Part shown: positions 11,691-22,479 of the stretch, in pieces
Numbering within the stretch: the stretch's first letter is position 1
Layout of the letters: every line of letters starts with the position of its first letter
Source of the DNA: Sodiomyces alkalinus F11
Taxonomy: Eukaryota > Ascomycota > Sordariomycetes > Glomerellales > Plectosphaerellaceae
DNA: 64,000 bases
Assembly: GCF_003711515.1 (NCBI RefSeq)
Contig: NW_021167081.1
Span: 2,536,483-2,600,482 of the forward strand
Direction: 5' to 3'
The notes under the pieces: model-generated
What the model was told of the DNA's origin: nothing
Seen by the model: the letters and a program-made list of their open reading frames with translations, nothing else
The model's database searches: none
Translations under genes and position numbers: made by a program

Positions 11691-12900
11691 TTGGAAGTTT
11701 TATAGTAAATAGTATTAGTTAGTGTTATACCTTAAGGTATCGGAGTTAATTGGTAGCTAATAAAAGAGGTTATTACTAACAGTTACGTTATTTATCTATA
11801 AGAGGGAATATATCCTACAGAAATCCTTATCGGAATCCTCGTCCTAGCTATCGATACACTTAGATACCTCCTACAACGATATTTTTACCTACAACTCTAA
11901 TAGTTCTTTTTATCATCCGTTTTCAGGCTTTTAGCGTCCTTTTTAATATTCTCCCGGAATCTCTTTTAACGTTCGTTATCCTAAGTCTCAATAATACGGT
12001 CGACGCATTCTAAGATCTCTTGTACAGGTATATATCCCTTTTTCCTATATACCTCGTGAAGGTTTAGGCACTTCTATAAGGGCTTATAATTATATTTACT
12101 TCTTTTCTTATTACGGTAGTCGTATAACCACTCCTTCTTTTATTTATAAGATAGTTAGTTATCTTATTATCCCGATTATACCGGCTTATTCTTACCTTCT
12201 TTATCGTTACCTAAGAAGCTTACTATATAAAAGGATAATACGGTATCCTTCTTATCGAGTTAGTACGGGTAGCGGTATTAAAGCCACGTCGTATACTCCT
12301 TCACGATAGATTAAATTAAGGGTAGGTCCTTCTTTTCTAACCGTAGGAGTTCTATAAACCGTCCTTCTAATTACTCTAGTACTACGCTGCCGATAGCGTT
12401 AAAGAAGCTATTAATATAATTATCCTTAATATCGTAGGATCGAATTTTATACGTCTCGGCGTCGCGGTATAGCTTAAAAAAGTCTTCTAGCTAGCGCTTA
12501 TAGTGTATACGCCTAACGTTTTAGAGGTATCCGTCCTAGCGTCTTTTAATTAACAACTTCTAGGCGGCGTTTATGGGCTTAAGGTGCGTTTTAAGGGCCT
12601 TTAATATGTTACTCACTTCTTTATAGCCGGCGTACTAATCCTTTAAAGCAGGGCTAACCGTCTTCGCGATGTAGTTATAGAGTGCTTAGATCCCCCCTTT
12701 TCTAGCCTTATACTAGTCCTCTTTTACCTGCTAGATCTTAAACTATATATCCTAATTACCTTTTCCTTTAATAAAGGCTAAAGGTATTTATAGATCTATT
12801 CGAATACGGCGCTTCGGCCGTTTAGCTTCTTTAAGATTAGAATTCATAAGGTTAGCGACATCGTACGAGTATGCGATAGTTATTATAACTTTAATCCAAG
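11690..12900 (-). pseudogene. K1 gag and protease region
   Basis: The minus strand starts near 12860 (DVANLMNSNLKEAKRPKRR) and gives a hydrophilic, helix-rich gag. Visible parts include FFKLYRDAETYKIRSYDIKDNYINSFFNAIGS (about 12470-12380) and a Lys-rich tail near 12150-11950. A Cys-containing patch (near 11890) may be the remains of a zinc knuckle. The protease active site was not recognised. Between 12900 and 13188 there is only leader sequence. Confidence 0.7.
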
Positions 12901-13188
12901 GCCTTTAGTCTTTCGGAGTAGTAAGCATTACGAGGCCTATAATAGGCATTACTACCGTGGAAGCTATTATTATGCTAATAAAAAGCAGTGGAATAGGGTG
13001 AATGGAAAGGTTACTTGACTATACTAAACGCTTAAAAACAATAGTGTGATTAAAACCATAAACCGATTAAATAAAACTAAAGCAGGCGGACGTTACTAAT
13101 AATACTAAACGACCCGCTATAGACTTGGGGCTCATTTGAGAGCCTAGAAGCTATAGGATCGATCGGAATAGCTTTATTTATTAGAACC

Positions 13189-13201
13189 CCGGGCTTATAA
13201 C
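13189..13201 (-). other. K1 primer-binding site, half-tRNA type
   Basis: On the minus strand GTTATAAGCCCGG follows the 5' LTR end directly. With one RIP change undone (TGA to TAA), GTTATGAGCCCGG would pair with the anticodon stem-loop of initiator tRNA-Met, whose loop carries CAU. Several copia elements prime from such a half-tRNA. The same 13 bases sit at the same place in element G (57774-57786). Confidence 0.6.
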
Positions 13202-13358
13202 TATCAAAATATAAATAAGGTACGCGGAATTATATATATATTTATCTAAGTGAAGTTTGTAATACTTTATAGAGATATCTAACTATAAGGAAAAAGCAGG
13301 CGAAATACGGGTGGATATATAGAACCGAGGTACTCCACACGTCTAATATAATATAGTT
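13202..13358 (-). mobile_element. K1 5' LTR (putative)
   Basis: The segment between the primer-binding site and the start of the next LTR is about 157 bp and AT-rich. In minus orientation it ends in ATA (RIP form of ACA) right before the primer site, like element G. The 3' LTR is outside the window, so the outer border is inferred. Confidence 0.5.
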
Positions 13359-13388
13359 TGTCACACCTCGATAAGGTGGCTGTGGGCA

Positions 13389-13996
13389 TCTGATAAGAGG
13401 TTATATGTAAACTGATATTAAACTCGGTGGCTGGGCTAAGGGTAGATATGGGGCGTGGCTGATAAAAAGGTTAAGCTAAGGGTAGGTACGGGGCTTTACG
13501 CCTTTAATTAATTAGTCGAACTATTTCGCGATCGCGTAAAATACCTTAAGGTACTATAAGGAGTATTTCTACTAAGGGTTAATATATTATTATGAAGTCT
13601 TCTACCTAGTATAAGAGTAGTTACCTGATATATTTAGTTACGTAACCTTAATAAATAGCCCTATAATAACCGTTACCTACTTATTATAAGGGTAGTTACC
13701 TAAGATATATAGTTATATAACCTTAATAAATAGCCCTATAAAACCGTTACCTACCTATATATATATTATAAGGGTAATTACCTAAGATACTTAGTTATAT
13801 AACCTTAATATATAGCCCTATAGTAACCCGTACCTATGTATTATAAGGGTGGTTACCTAAGATATCTAGTTATAGAACCGTAGTACATAGCCCTATAGCA
13901 GCCCTTAGCTTAACTTTTCGCCCAACTCGGACCCACACCTACCCTTAGCTTAGCCTCCGAGTTCAACATCAGTTTACCTACAATCACTCTAACAGA
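13389..13996. repeat. Inverted repeat arms of about 100 bp
   Basis: The left arm (about 13389-13497, core GTAAACTGATATTAAACTCGG) is repeated in inverted form at about 13897-13996. Shared blocks include GTAAACTGAT, AACTCGG, GCTAAGGGTAG and TTAAGCTAAGGG. Most mismatches are C/T or A/G, as expected from RIP. The arms enclose the tandem array. Confidence 0.85.
13618..13905. repeat. Tandem repeat, four copies of about 75 bp
   Basis: Copies start at 13618, 13693, 13775 and 13850 (spacing 75, 82 and 75). Each opens with T(A/G)(A/G)TTACCT and contains AGTTA, ATAACCTTAATA and TAGCCCTATA. Copy 3 is longer because copy 2 ends in a TA expansion. No coding potential is seen. Confidence 0.9.
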
Positions 13997-14176
13997 AGTA
14001 CAGAGCAGATATATAGAGGCAACCTAGTATAAGGGTTAAACTGGTAATATCTCTTATAATAAGCTAGAGTATCTAGTGCTACAGCGAAGTGGAATAGCTA
14101 TATAGTACGTGTCACGTGACTCTAGTAAGTGTCATATAACCCTAGTAGCTAGCCATTATAGTATAGCTCTGTTATA

Positions 14177-14190
14177 TTACCCCCGTTAAA
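14177..14190 (-). other. Gypsy C polypurine tract
   Basis: On the minus strand TTTAACGGGGGTAA directly precedes the LTR start TATAACAGAG. This fixes the minus orientation of element C and the inner LTR border. Confidence 0.6.
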
Positions 14191-15505
14191 CGTAAGATAA
14201 CGACCTCGTTATCCAATCTTCGCTATCTATATAGTCTCTATTGTGTTAACGTAATCTTATCCTTACTTAGTGGAGTTATCGCGTTATCCCTCGTATTAAA
14301 CCCGCTACTCGCCGATTTATCCTCCCTTAGACGAGGTATTCTGCTACGCTTCGAAGAATTCGTCGCGAATTTATTTAACTTCGCGCTAGAGTGCCCGTAT
14401 ATATTAGCGAATTCTTCGGCCCTATTAATACAGACCTATTATAGCGGCTACAGTAATATAGAAGTTCCGGGTTATCTATCGGTTAACTTCGCGTGTTCCG
14501 TCGTTATATTTATTAATCCGTCGTATTTCCTCGGTATAACTATCTTTAACAGCGTTAAAGATATTATTCACCGTGTTAGATAGGGTATTAAGGCGTTCGA
14601 ATATATCGTGGTATTAATTGGCGGATATAGTGAGTGCTTATAGGTGTTAGGTAGTGGTATATGAATTAGTGTTCTGACTATTATTTATCTAGTCTATTTC
14701 TATTATATATTATTTAATAGTGTTACTTTGCTTAGCGATATTACCCTTATCCTGCGTGTTTTATACGTTAATATCGGTCTAGGGTATTATATAATATAGT
14801 AAAGAGATAACTAGCTGGCCGAATACCTAATTAGGCATGGATATAGCTATCTAATGGGCTTAGTTAGTATTAGATTTACCTTATATAATCGGGTGCCGGA
14901 TATCCTTCTTAAGCTATTAGGGTAAACGGGTAATAATATGACCGAGGACTCTAATATAGTTAGGGTGCTAGCGGAGACACGTAGAGATATCTAAACCTCG
15001 GGGAATACTATTAATTACTGCCTATACGAAGTCTCCCTTAATAGGCTCTCTGCCTTAGGTTATTTCGTGTTAGACCCTTATAATACCGGGTATATTCCCT
15101 ACCGAAAATTTATTCTTTTTCGGACGGGTAAGTTTAATACCGTGACGCTTAAGGTCGGGTAGAGGTGTGTTATAGATAGCGTGACGGTCCTGATTAATAT
15201 AGTCGTAGACTTATTCAATATATACCTAAATAAGTTTATCCCGCTCCTTATACTAGTTAGTATAATCGCCGAAGTATCGAGTAAGCTTAGCTTTAGCTTT
15301 AGTAATATCTTCCGCGTAGTTAGCGAATACTATCTTAGTCGTACCTTAGAGTGGTTCGGGCTTAGTACGAGGGCGATATTAAGTCGGGTGGCTAGTCGTA
15401 GTGTTATTAGTGTAGTTAAGTTATATTTTGGCGTTTACCGTCTTAGTCACGGTATCGGCTTAATCTTCGGTACCTATAATAGCTAAATTAAATCCGCTTA
15501 TCTTA
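14190..15505 (-). pseudogene. Gypsy C third ORF: coiled-coil protein of unknown function
   Basis: After the pol tail, the minus strand shows a single hydrophilic frame of about 430 codons. It is interrupted only by Gln/Trp-type TAG/TAA and starts near an ATA (RIP form of ATG) before SGFNLAIIGTED. The N-terminal third has AKAKLTRYFGDY and PLPDLKRHGIKLTRPKKNKF. The C-terminal third has heptad-like helices (FERLNTLSNTVNNIFNAVK, then IRALQREVKQIRDEFFEAQ). No zinc knuckle, protease or polymerase motif and no signal peptide is visible; NFYITVAAIIGLY is the only mildly hydrophobic stretch. It has the position of an env or accessory gene. I do not recognise the family. The opposite-strand frame at 15181-15486 is hydrophobic and looks like a shadow. 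Confidence 0.6.
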
Positions 15506-15630
15506 TCGCTTATAGAACTACTTAATCGATTATATTATATAGTTTACCTTGAGTATAGAATTAGTCTAGAATAAGTAACCGAGTAATAGGAATAGTATAA
15601 TCCCCGCTAGAATAGTTAAAACTATTAGTG

Positions 15631-15690
15631 GGTGGGAAAAGAAGAGAAGATAGAGAGGAAAAGAGAGGAAGAGAAAAAGCAGAAAATATT
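15631..15690 (-). promoter_or_regulatory. CT-rich tract upstream of the C third ORF
   Basis: About 60 bases are almost pure pyrimidine on the minus strand, upstream of the third ORF. Pyrimidine tracts before the start site are common in filamentous-fungal promoters, so the ORF may have had its own transcript. This is inference from composition only. Confidence 0.35.
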
Positions 15691-15699
15691 TAATAGGTG

Positions 15700-15905
15700 A
15701 AAAGATATTAGTAAGGTATAGATAGTAGGTTAGAATTAGGAAGTAATAACCCTAGGTAGGCGTGATAGGTCTTAGCTACGGTAACTATATCCGCTAGGTA
15801 TCAGCGTGTTACTATATCGTACTAGGATTTTCTAATAAATTAGTGTTATTTATCTAGTAACTCCGCTATAATAGGTTATCATTAAACCGTGATATAGGGC
15901 ACCTA
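15700..15905 (-). pseudogene. Gypsy C pol tail, chromodomain-like
   Basis: This is the 3' end of C pol, cut from the rest (33110-35045) by element A. Minus-strand reading across the joint is continuous through one copy of the duplication: KHKDGRND, then VPYITV, PIIAELLDK, FIRKS and YLADIV. The region has the place and rough pattern of the chromodomain-like tails of fungal gypsy integrases, but conservation is too weak for certainty. Confidence 0.6.
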
Positions 15906-15910
15906 TTAGT
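15906..15910. repeat. Target-site duplication of element A, left copy
   Basis: TTAGT precedes the left LTR of A and is repeated at 33105-33109 after the right LTR. Removing A with one copy restores the C reading frame. Confidence 0.85.
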
Positions 15911-16296
15911 TATATACTAGTAAAAGGCCTCGGAAACGCGCGAGGTAATTAATACACTAGGATAGCGTAGGACTATACGCACGGATAGTCCTCGCACGCC
16001 AGGCATTATACGTATATATAATACCCGCCGGCCGGAACCTAAACGTATATTTAGGGCCCGGTCCGGGTTCCCTAAACGCACGTATAGAACTCGGAGGTTA
16101 AGAATAAACCGGGCGTTTAGAGAAACAGATAGTCCGGGCCTCGCCGAGAATATATTCCCGGCGAGCCCGCCTTTAGATTAGTAGGAGGTATCTTTATTAT
16201 ACCCTATTTTCTCTACCTAAAGGTCGCTATTCTAAACCCTAGAAGCCCTAGGTCTGATAGTACTGGCTAGCTAGAGATATATCTAGATAGAGTATA
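15911..16296 (+). mobile_element. Element A 5' LTR
   Basis: This LTR starts TATATAC (RIP form of TGTATAC) and ends GAGTATA. It matches 32751-33104 strongly from about 15962 onward (ATAGCGTAGGACTATACG, CCGGAACCTAAACGTATAT, GATAGTCCGGGCCTCGCCGAG). The left copy has about 33 extra bases near 16090-16125. Homology is weak over the first 50 bases. Confidence 0.8.
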
Positions 16297-16559
16297 TTAA
16301 ATAGTAGTAACTAAGCTTTTAAGCGAGGTTTATATACCGCTACTCGACGCGAAGCGATGTATCTTACGATTATATAAACACGTAGTATACTAATAGAATT
16401 ATACGACCGCCGGCGCGCCGGGCGAAGACGCCTCTCCTTCGCTAGACTAAGGCGTGGAGTATATAAGAACCACGGCCTACTATTCGTATGTAGGTTCGGC
16501 GACTATACTAACTCTACTATATAAAAAAACCGCCGTAAAACCTAAAGCTCCGTTATTAT
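16297..16559 (+). other. Element A leader with TATA-like motif
   Basis: The leader between LTR and gag holds a TATATAAG (16459-16466) followed by an AC-rich stretch. This looks like a core promoter, yet it lies outside the LTR as defined by the duplication. A TATA box would be expected inside the LTR, so either it is a chance match or the element used an internal start. No RIP-resistant primer-binding site was recognised after 16296. Confidence 0.35.
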
Positions 16560-18660
16560 AACCGATATACACCTCCTTAACGACTATCCTTATCCGCGAA
16601 GCGCTAAAAGTGCGAAAAGTCTTATTAAGTTCTTAGATAATTTCCCGGACCTTATTACTAATCTCCTTACACCCGAAGATATAGCTCTGCTTAATATAAC
16701 TAAAAGGGCTATATACGCCTTAAGGATAGCCGGCGCGAGTAGCCTAACCTTAAAAGGAAGAATCTTATAATCGGAGTCTATATCTAACGTATCCTACCTA
16801 AAGAAATAAATCCGAAGACCGGATACCTTTATAGACGCCTTCGAAAAATAACTTAATAGAGAGCCTACTTATAAGGAGATCCTAGCGGGTATAGGAGAAC
16901 CCTATAATATTAAGGGGAAATAACCTATTCGATTATTTACTATTAGTCCCGCTCCTTATATGGGCGAGCTAGATCCTAAGGCTAACCTAATTAACCGTAT
17001 TAGTGGGAGCCTTACTAGTACTAGCCTTATTAATACTAGCCTCATTAGTAGTAGCTCCGTTAATACTAGCTTTACTCTATCTAGCTCCGCCTAGCTTATT
17101 ATAATACGCTTAGGATATAAGAGCTAGGTAGTCGGCGTCGCCTTAAGATTACGAGAGAGCTAAGGGAACTATTATTTACTATAACGAAACCTATTATACT
17201 CTTAATCCGTCCTACTATAAAGATAGCGGATCAAGAACCTATAATTAAGGAGGAGGAACTAATATACTCCTTAAATACATCCTTCTTATACTAATCGCCT
17301 ATATCCTATATATCTCTCGCTAAGACTATTACCTACTATTTAATTACTATAGAATGCTAAATATCCGACGCCCTTAGCCGCGCCTTTTCGGCTAATTACC
17401 CGATCGACTCTAAGGGTATAGTATTTAGCGCGGCCGCGCCCGGACTTAGCCGGTAGAATATCCGCTAAAGCACCGGACTACCGGATAAAATACCTCCCCC
17501 TCCTCCAACGCTTATTTAGCCGTCCTCTATAGGCGGAGACTAAATATATATATACTAATCGGACCTATTAGTTATTGTCGGCGAACTCTAGCGCGGATTA
17601 TAGTCGTAATAACCCTAGGTTTATTTTAAGGCGGATAACCTTAGATACTTTAACCCGCCGGAATACTTTACCGCTATCTAGGATATCTATATAGAAGGTA
17701 TTAAGCTAGTTTTCCTTAATATATTCCGCTTTATAGACGCTATAAAGTAGTATACCGGGATAAGCCCCGGGTATAATAAAGCCCTTACCCGCGGTATCTC
17801 CCGCTACCTATTAGGTAAAGCCTTTAAATAGTTAATAATTATAGACCCTAGACTCCGCGAATAGTATAATAAGAACATTACCGTAAAGAATTAGAAGAAT
17901 AGTTTAGAGAGCAGGTTCTAGCTCCCCCGCGAAAAAGCTAAGTACCGATTATATAGGGAAAAGTATACCCTAGAAGATATTATAAACCGCCGTAATATCC
18001 GTGTCTTCGCTAATAGGGTTACCCGACTCGTGAAGGCTACCGATAAACCCTAGGGAAAGCTTCTATCGATTATTTAGGATAAGCTTAACGTTAATCTAGT
18101 CGTGACTATAGTCTAATTAGGACCCGAGGTAAACTTAGCCGACTTCCTAAATTCCCTAGTAAACCTAATACTAGGATAGTACCGGAATTATACCTAAGGA
18201 GTTTAGAAGTATTATATTAGCCGATAGCCTCACTAAACCGGACCACGGAACGTATAGCGCTCCGCCCCTTATTATAGTGGTTTAGTAACCCGCGCCGCGG
18301 TATTATAACTAACGCTTTAATCTAACGCCTAAGCGCCGCTATACGCCGTAGCCTAACCGCTATTCCCTTAATCCTAGCTAGCTTTATCGCTAAAGCGAGA
18401 ATCACGCGTTACCTATGCTAAACGCTAACCGTTATACTAATAATATGGGTTAACGACTCTTAACTAATAACGCTAATAAATAGTCTAATCGCTAATACGG
18501 AGACTATCGCTATGATTATTCTTAAGACTAAGTCTATGCCTCCGCTAAAAAAGCCGCTAAGCCCGTGTCTAGAGATAAAGCCGATATAGAACCCGAGTAC
18601 TATTATACTAAGGGGAACTCTAGGGGTTTTATAGACTCCGAGAATAATAATAACACGGGT
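16560..18660 (+). pseudogene. Element A gag
   Basis: Plus-strand reading gives a capsid-type protein. The N-terminal part has DNFPDLITNLLTPEDIALLN (about 16635-16695). A Ser/Thr-rich spacer follows, then the capsid block FKADNLRYFNPPEYF (about 17620-17670), FRFIDAIK, YTGISPGYN, and ALTRGISRYLLGKAFK near 17790. Helical repeats after that include INRRNIRVFANRVTRLVKATDK (17980-18045). Frameshifts separate the parts. The zinc knuckle expected near 18590 reads EYYYTKGNSRG, with Tyr where Cys is usual. Confidence 0.75.
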
Positions 18661-18869
18661 AGCAAATAAAGTAAGTAACTATATTAAGTCGCTAATAGAC
18701 CCGGATTCGTGCCTAAGTACGTTAATCTTTACTAGGTATACCGGAAGTGGAGTAAATACTATTAACCTATAAGATTAAATCTAGAGAGTATCCGATATAA
18801 GAAGACTTACTCTTAGCCGTACCGATTAGTAAACTAAAGCGGATAGGACTCGCCGCTAATTAACGATAC

Positions 18870-21800
18870 CGTCTAGGAAATCGGGGATCCTTCTAATAGT
18901 CCTTATAGGTATCCGTACGCCCGGATCTAAGACCGTGGTTCCCTTATAGGCGTACTATTCGATATTTATATCGACTTAGGAGCCTCCCGCTATATAGTAA
19001 GCTAATAGCTCTTTAGTCGATTTCCCGATAAGTATATCGATTCTACTAAGCGCGCCGTGTTATAAGGTATAGGATTAATAAAGACCCTACAGTAGATTTC
19101 CTTTACCGTGCTAGTTTAAGGTATAGTAGGTAATACAACGAAGATTAGCCGCCTATATATCGGGGCTTAGGTTATACCTAAGCTCGACGCTAGTTTTCTC
19201 CTAGGATAGGAATTAATTATCCTAATAGTCTAAATATCCTTAATACGTAGGAAGCTATTTACATTAGCGCCTACTAAGACCTAATAGTCCCTATAAGGGT
19301 ATTTATTAAATATTCCTTAATCTAGCGGAAACTTAAGGCCGCTAAACGCTTAATTATTCCGCTATAAGCGTATAGGTTTATACCGATTAATAAACCCGCT
19401 ATTAGCCTTAACTACTTAGAGTTTTTCCCGGATATCAAAGGCTCCCCGAACTATATCCTTAATAACTAAGCTATAATACCTATATTTAACGCCGATAACC
19501 GACTATTAGTCGTCGTACAAGGTATTAATCTAGGCTATATAAAGCTATTCTACGCGGATAGCTATTAGTATACTAACCACGATAACGCTTAAGATATCTT
19601 GCTTAAGCGTATAGAGGAGGAACCGCCTACTAAGGGCGAAGGGGATATCTTCCGTGGGTATATTACGCCTAAAAGTAAGCTAGGTATCGCTAAAAGCCTA
19701 GATACCCTTACGGAGACTACTAAAAAAGGAGTAACGATTTACCGATATAGCGACCGCTTTATAGACCGGTTTAGTAGGATTATCGAGAAGTATGCGAAGG
19801 TTTAGACCGACTAAGGCGTTATCGATATACCTCTCGAAGAATATATAAAGGTCCTTTTAGTTAACGGATAGTATAATTAGAAGATTACCTAGAAGCTATA
19901 CCCCCTTAGTCGCGATGACTAAAAGTTTTTAGATAAGACCCTCGACGAACTCTATAAGTAAAGACAAATACAGTAGCCAATATAGCTTATACTATTTAAA
20001 GCCCTAGTATTTATTATATAGCGAGCCGTGAACGGGAAATATAAGGGCCCGATAGTAGTTAACCTCTATACCCTAAATAAAGTTATTATTCCTAACGCGT
20101 ACCCGATACCGTTATAAGACGAGGTAATCCGCCGCCTCCGGGGGAAAAGGTTTATCTTTATTATCGACGCCCGAGCCTTCTTCTACTAATTCCTAGTATA
20201 TAGGCTATACCGTAAAAGGTTTACTATTATCTTATATCGGGGATGGAAATATTTAAAGGTCACGCTTATAGACTTCCGTAATTCCCTAGCTTACGTCTAG
20301 TACTATATAGGTAAGCTACTCTGACTATATAAGAAGTTCGCCGCTACTTTTATTAACGATATCGTTATAGCCTTAAACACTAAGGAGCAATACGCCTAGC
20401 ACCTAAAGACTATACTATCGCTATTTAGCCGGAAGCGGATCTTTATCTCCCCGGGTAAATCTTTTATCGGTTACCTATTAGTATTACTTTTAGGATTTAA
20501 GGTCGATACTTTAGGCCTCTCTAATATAAAGGAACGCACCGATACCCTATACAGGATCCGTCCGCTATTATCGCTCTAATTACTCGAGTAATAAATTAGT
20601 ATAACCGGGTAAATCGCCTCCCTCTAATAACGTAAGACTACCCTACTCGCGGAGCCTTATTGGCTTAGAAAGGACTACGGCTAAGTATATAAGGCCTATA
20701 CTAAATAAACGGTATTCGAGCTTACGGTTAAAGAAATAGTGTTATTTAAGGATATTACGGACGCACTTACCTCGGATATCTGCCTTTTCTACTATAACCT
20801 AGGGAAAATTCTCTTTATCCAGCTAAATGCCTTGAAAGAGCACGGGTTCTCTGCTATACTATTCTAGCTTATCGATAAGACTAAATAGCTCGCTAAAGGC
20901 ATTATTAGTAAGACCCTTATTCGTCTAGTACTCTATATTAGTAAAGGTCTTAATATAGCCGAGTCGAAGTATTAGCCGAGCGAACTAAAGGTTATTTACC
21001 TAGTATAGGCCTTTCGTAAAACCCGAACTATTATTTAGTCCGCTTATCATAAGTCGACTATTATTCTTACGGAGTATACCGCTATTATCGGTATTATAAA
21101 GTCTATTACGCTATCTAGCACGGATAAGACTAGGTTAAATATAAAGCTTATCCTCTCCTCGGAGTTCCTTAGCTAATTCTAGGTAGACTATTAGTAGATC
21201 CCCGGGAAAATAAACGTCGTGGCCGACACCCTATTATAGCTACCTATAATAGACCCTTCGGAAGCGGAAGATAATAGGGAACTATAACGGATTTAGCGTG
21301 ATTAGGCTATTTATTACTTCTCCGAGCTTAAAATAAATACCGATCTATAATAAAGAATTAGCGATAGTTATACTAATAATACTAAATAGGGACTTATCCT
21401 TACCTAGCTATAGGACTATAATTCGCCGCTTAAGATTTCTTTCGAGTTAGAAAACGGTCTCCTTTATTATCTAGAATAAAGCGGGAAATATCGGCTTTAT
21501 ATCCCGTTCTCCTTATATTAGGAGTTTATTTAGGCTGCTTATAATAAGCGTTACCACTTCGGCATTAAAAGAACCTAGTATAAGCTACTTAGCCGATTCG
21601 TTATTCCTAAGCTCCGTAAGGAAATTAAGATCTATATCGCTAACTACACGATATACGCTATTAATTAGACTAATCGTTAACGCCCGCTCGGCGAGATATA
21701 ACTAATTATAACTCCCCCTATTCCGTTCTATATTATCGTTATGGATTTTATTATCGGCTTACCCGAGGTGCCCTTAGCTAGCTCTCCTTAGTAAAAGGAG

Positions 21801-21993
21801 GGCTTTCCTCTATTCCACTCCCTCCTTATAATAACGGATAAATCTATTAAGGCAACCCTCCTTATTCCGGAGTATACTGCCTATACTGCGGAGAACTAGG
21901 CTTCTATCCTCTTTTAATTCCTCTAGCTCGGTAACTAGGATATCGCCTAAGGGATTATTTTAGATTATAACCCAAAGTTCCTATCCGCCTTCT
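18870..21993 (+). pseudogene. Element A pol, first part: protease, RT, RNase H, integrase core
   Basis: Order on the plus strand: an aspartyl-protease-like site, VLFDIYIDLGAS (about 18955-18990, family D-S/T-G here DLG). RT runs at about 20030-20580, with VNLYTLNKVIIPNAYPIPL, FIIDARAFFYQF and a catalytic FINDIVI near 20350 in which the first Asp is now Asn. RNase H (20750-21260) includes ISKGLNIAESKYQPSELK and IPGKINVVADTL. The integrase zinc-binding region is near 21530-21680, and the catalytic IVMDFIIGLPEV is near 21740. The frame runs directly into the B insertion at FLSAF and continues at 29233. Confidence 0.9.
21989..21993. repeat. Target-site duplication of element B, left copy
   Basis: CTTCT occurs here and at 29228-29232, flanking the two LTRs of B. 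The A integrase frame reads straight through one copy. Confidence 0.95.
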
Positions 21994-22208
21994 TATAAAC
22001 GACTAGTTATAGGTCGTGGCACTAAGTAAGGTCGTAATAATAGATTATCTAGAACTACCGAAAGAAGAAGGAAAAAGAGGAAAGGTCTATAGCGCTAGGC
22101 TAGCTATAAGGTAGCGATAACTTAGCGATATAGGTCCGTTAACTAAGCGCATAATTAGGAGGATCCGGAGTATAGCCGGATCCTTTATATCGGGGTTAAC
22201 CCGTAACA
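21994..22208 (-). mobile_element. Element B 3' LTR
   Basis: This 215-bp LTR reads, on the minus strand, from TGTTACGGGTTAACCCCG to GTCGTTTATA (RIP form of TTTACA). It matches 29013-29227, 45868-46082 and 63134-63348 in length and sequence. Confidence 0.95.
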
Positions 22209-22240
22209 CTATCCCCCCCCTCTCCCTCCGGGGGTTATAT
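22209..22240 (-). other. Element B polypurine tract
   Basis: On the minus strand a GGAGGGAGAGGGGGGGGATA run lies one base from the LTR start TGTTACGG. The equivalent tract of F is at 63110-63133. Confidence 0.85.
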
Positions 22241-22431
22241 AACCGCGCGGTACCATTATAGTTCGGCTCCCCCTTACGTCGCGGTAATAAAGGAATAATC
22301 GTATCCCTTTATCTTACCTCGCCCTTACCTTAATATTAAAGAAATCTTAGGTCGCCTACTAACCTTTATTTATATACCCGCAATAGTAATATAGGCCTCC
22401 CTCGTGTAGATACTATCCGTAGATATATCGG

Positions 22432-22479
22432 CCCTGTTTTCCTCGTAGGCCCTCTTTTCCTTTATTCCCTCCCCACCTT
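22432..22479 (+). promoter_or_regulatory. CT-rich leader of the antisense ORF in B
   Basis: A plus-strand pyrimidine-rich stretch (TTTTCCTCG...CTCCCCACC) directly precedes the Asn-rich start of the antisense ORF. F has the same arrangement near 62867-62900 on its opposite strand. This suggests an own promoter; it is compositional evidence only. Confidence 0.4.

Larger units (their letters stand above)
1934..13358 (-). mobile_element. Copia element K1, interrupted by a LINE
   Basis: A minus-strand Ty1/copia element reads from a 5' LTR near 13202-13358 through gag, protease, integrase, reverse transcriptase and RNase H down to about 1990. A 6.2-kb LINE sits inside it at 4018-10219. Removing the LINE and one copy of the 12-bp duplication joins the integrase-to-RT linker into one legible frame. 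The RNase H end and 3' LTR are missing on the left, where the plus-strand copia LTR abuts. Sequence at 1934-1990 is less RIP-altered than its surroundings and its origin is unclear. Confidence 0.85.
13359..14176 (-). mobile_element. Gypsy C 3' LTR with internal repeats (putative)
   Basis: Read on the minus strand, a G-rich polypurine tract is followed by TATAACAGAG (RIP form of TGTAACAGAG), and the segment ends TGTGACA at 13359. This gives a TGT...ACA-type LTR of about 818 bp, directly downstream of the C coding sequence. It is much longer than the 215-386 bp LTRs of the other gypsy elements here, because it holds four tandem repeats between inverted arms. No second copy is in the window, so the ends are inferred. 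A separate inverted-repeat element inserted here is the alternative. Confidence 0.5.

Noticed and set aside
13618..13905. CRISPR array
   Set aside because: The units are tandem without unique spacers, and the context is a eukaryotic transposon.
15181..15486. Plus-strand open frame of 101 codons
   Set aside because: It is hydrophobic and lacks motifs. The opposite strand gives a longer hydrophilic frame with RIP-type stops, so this is a shadow of the C third ORF.
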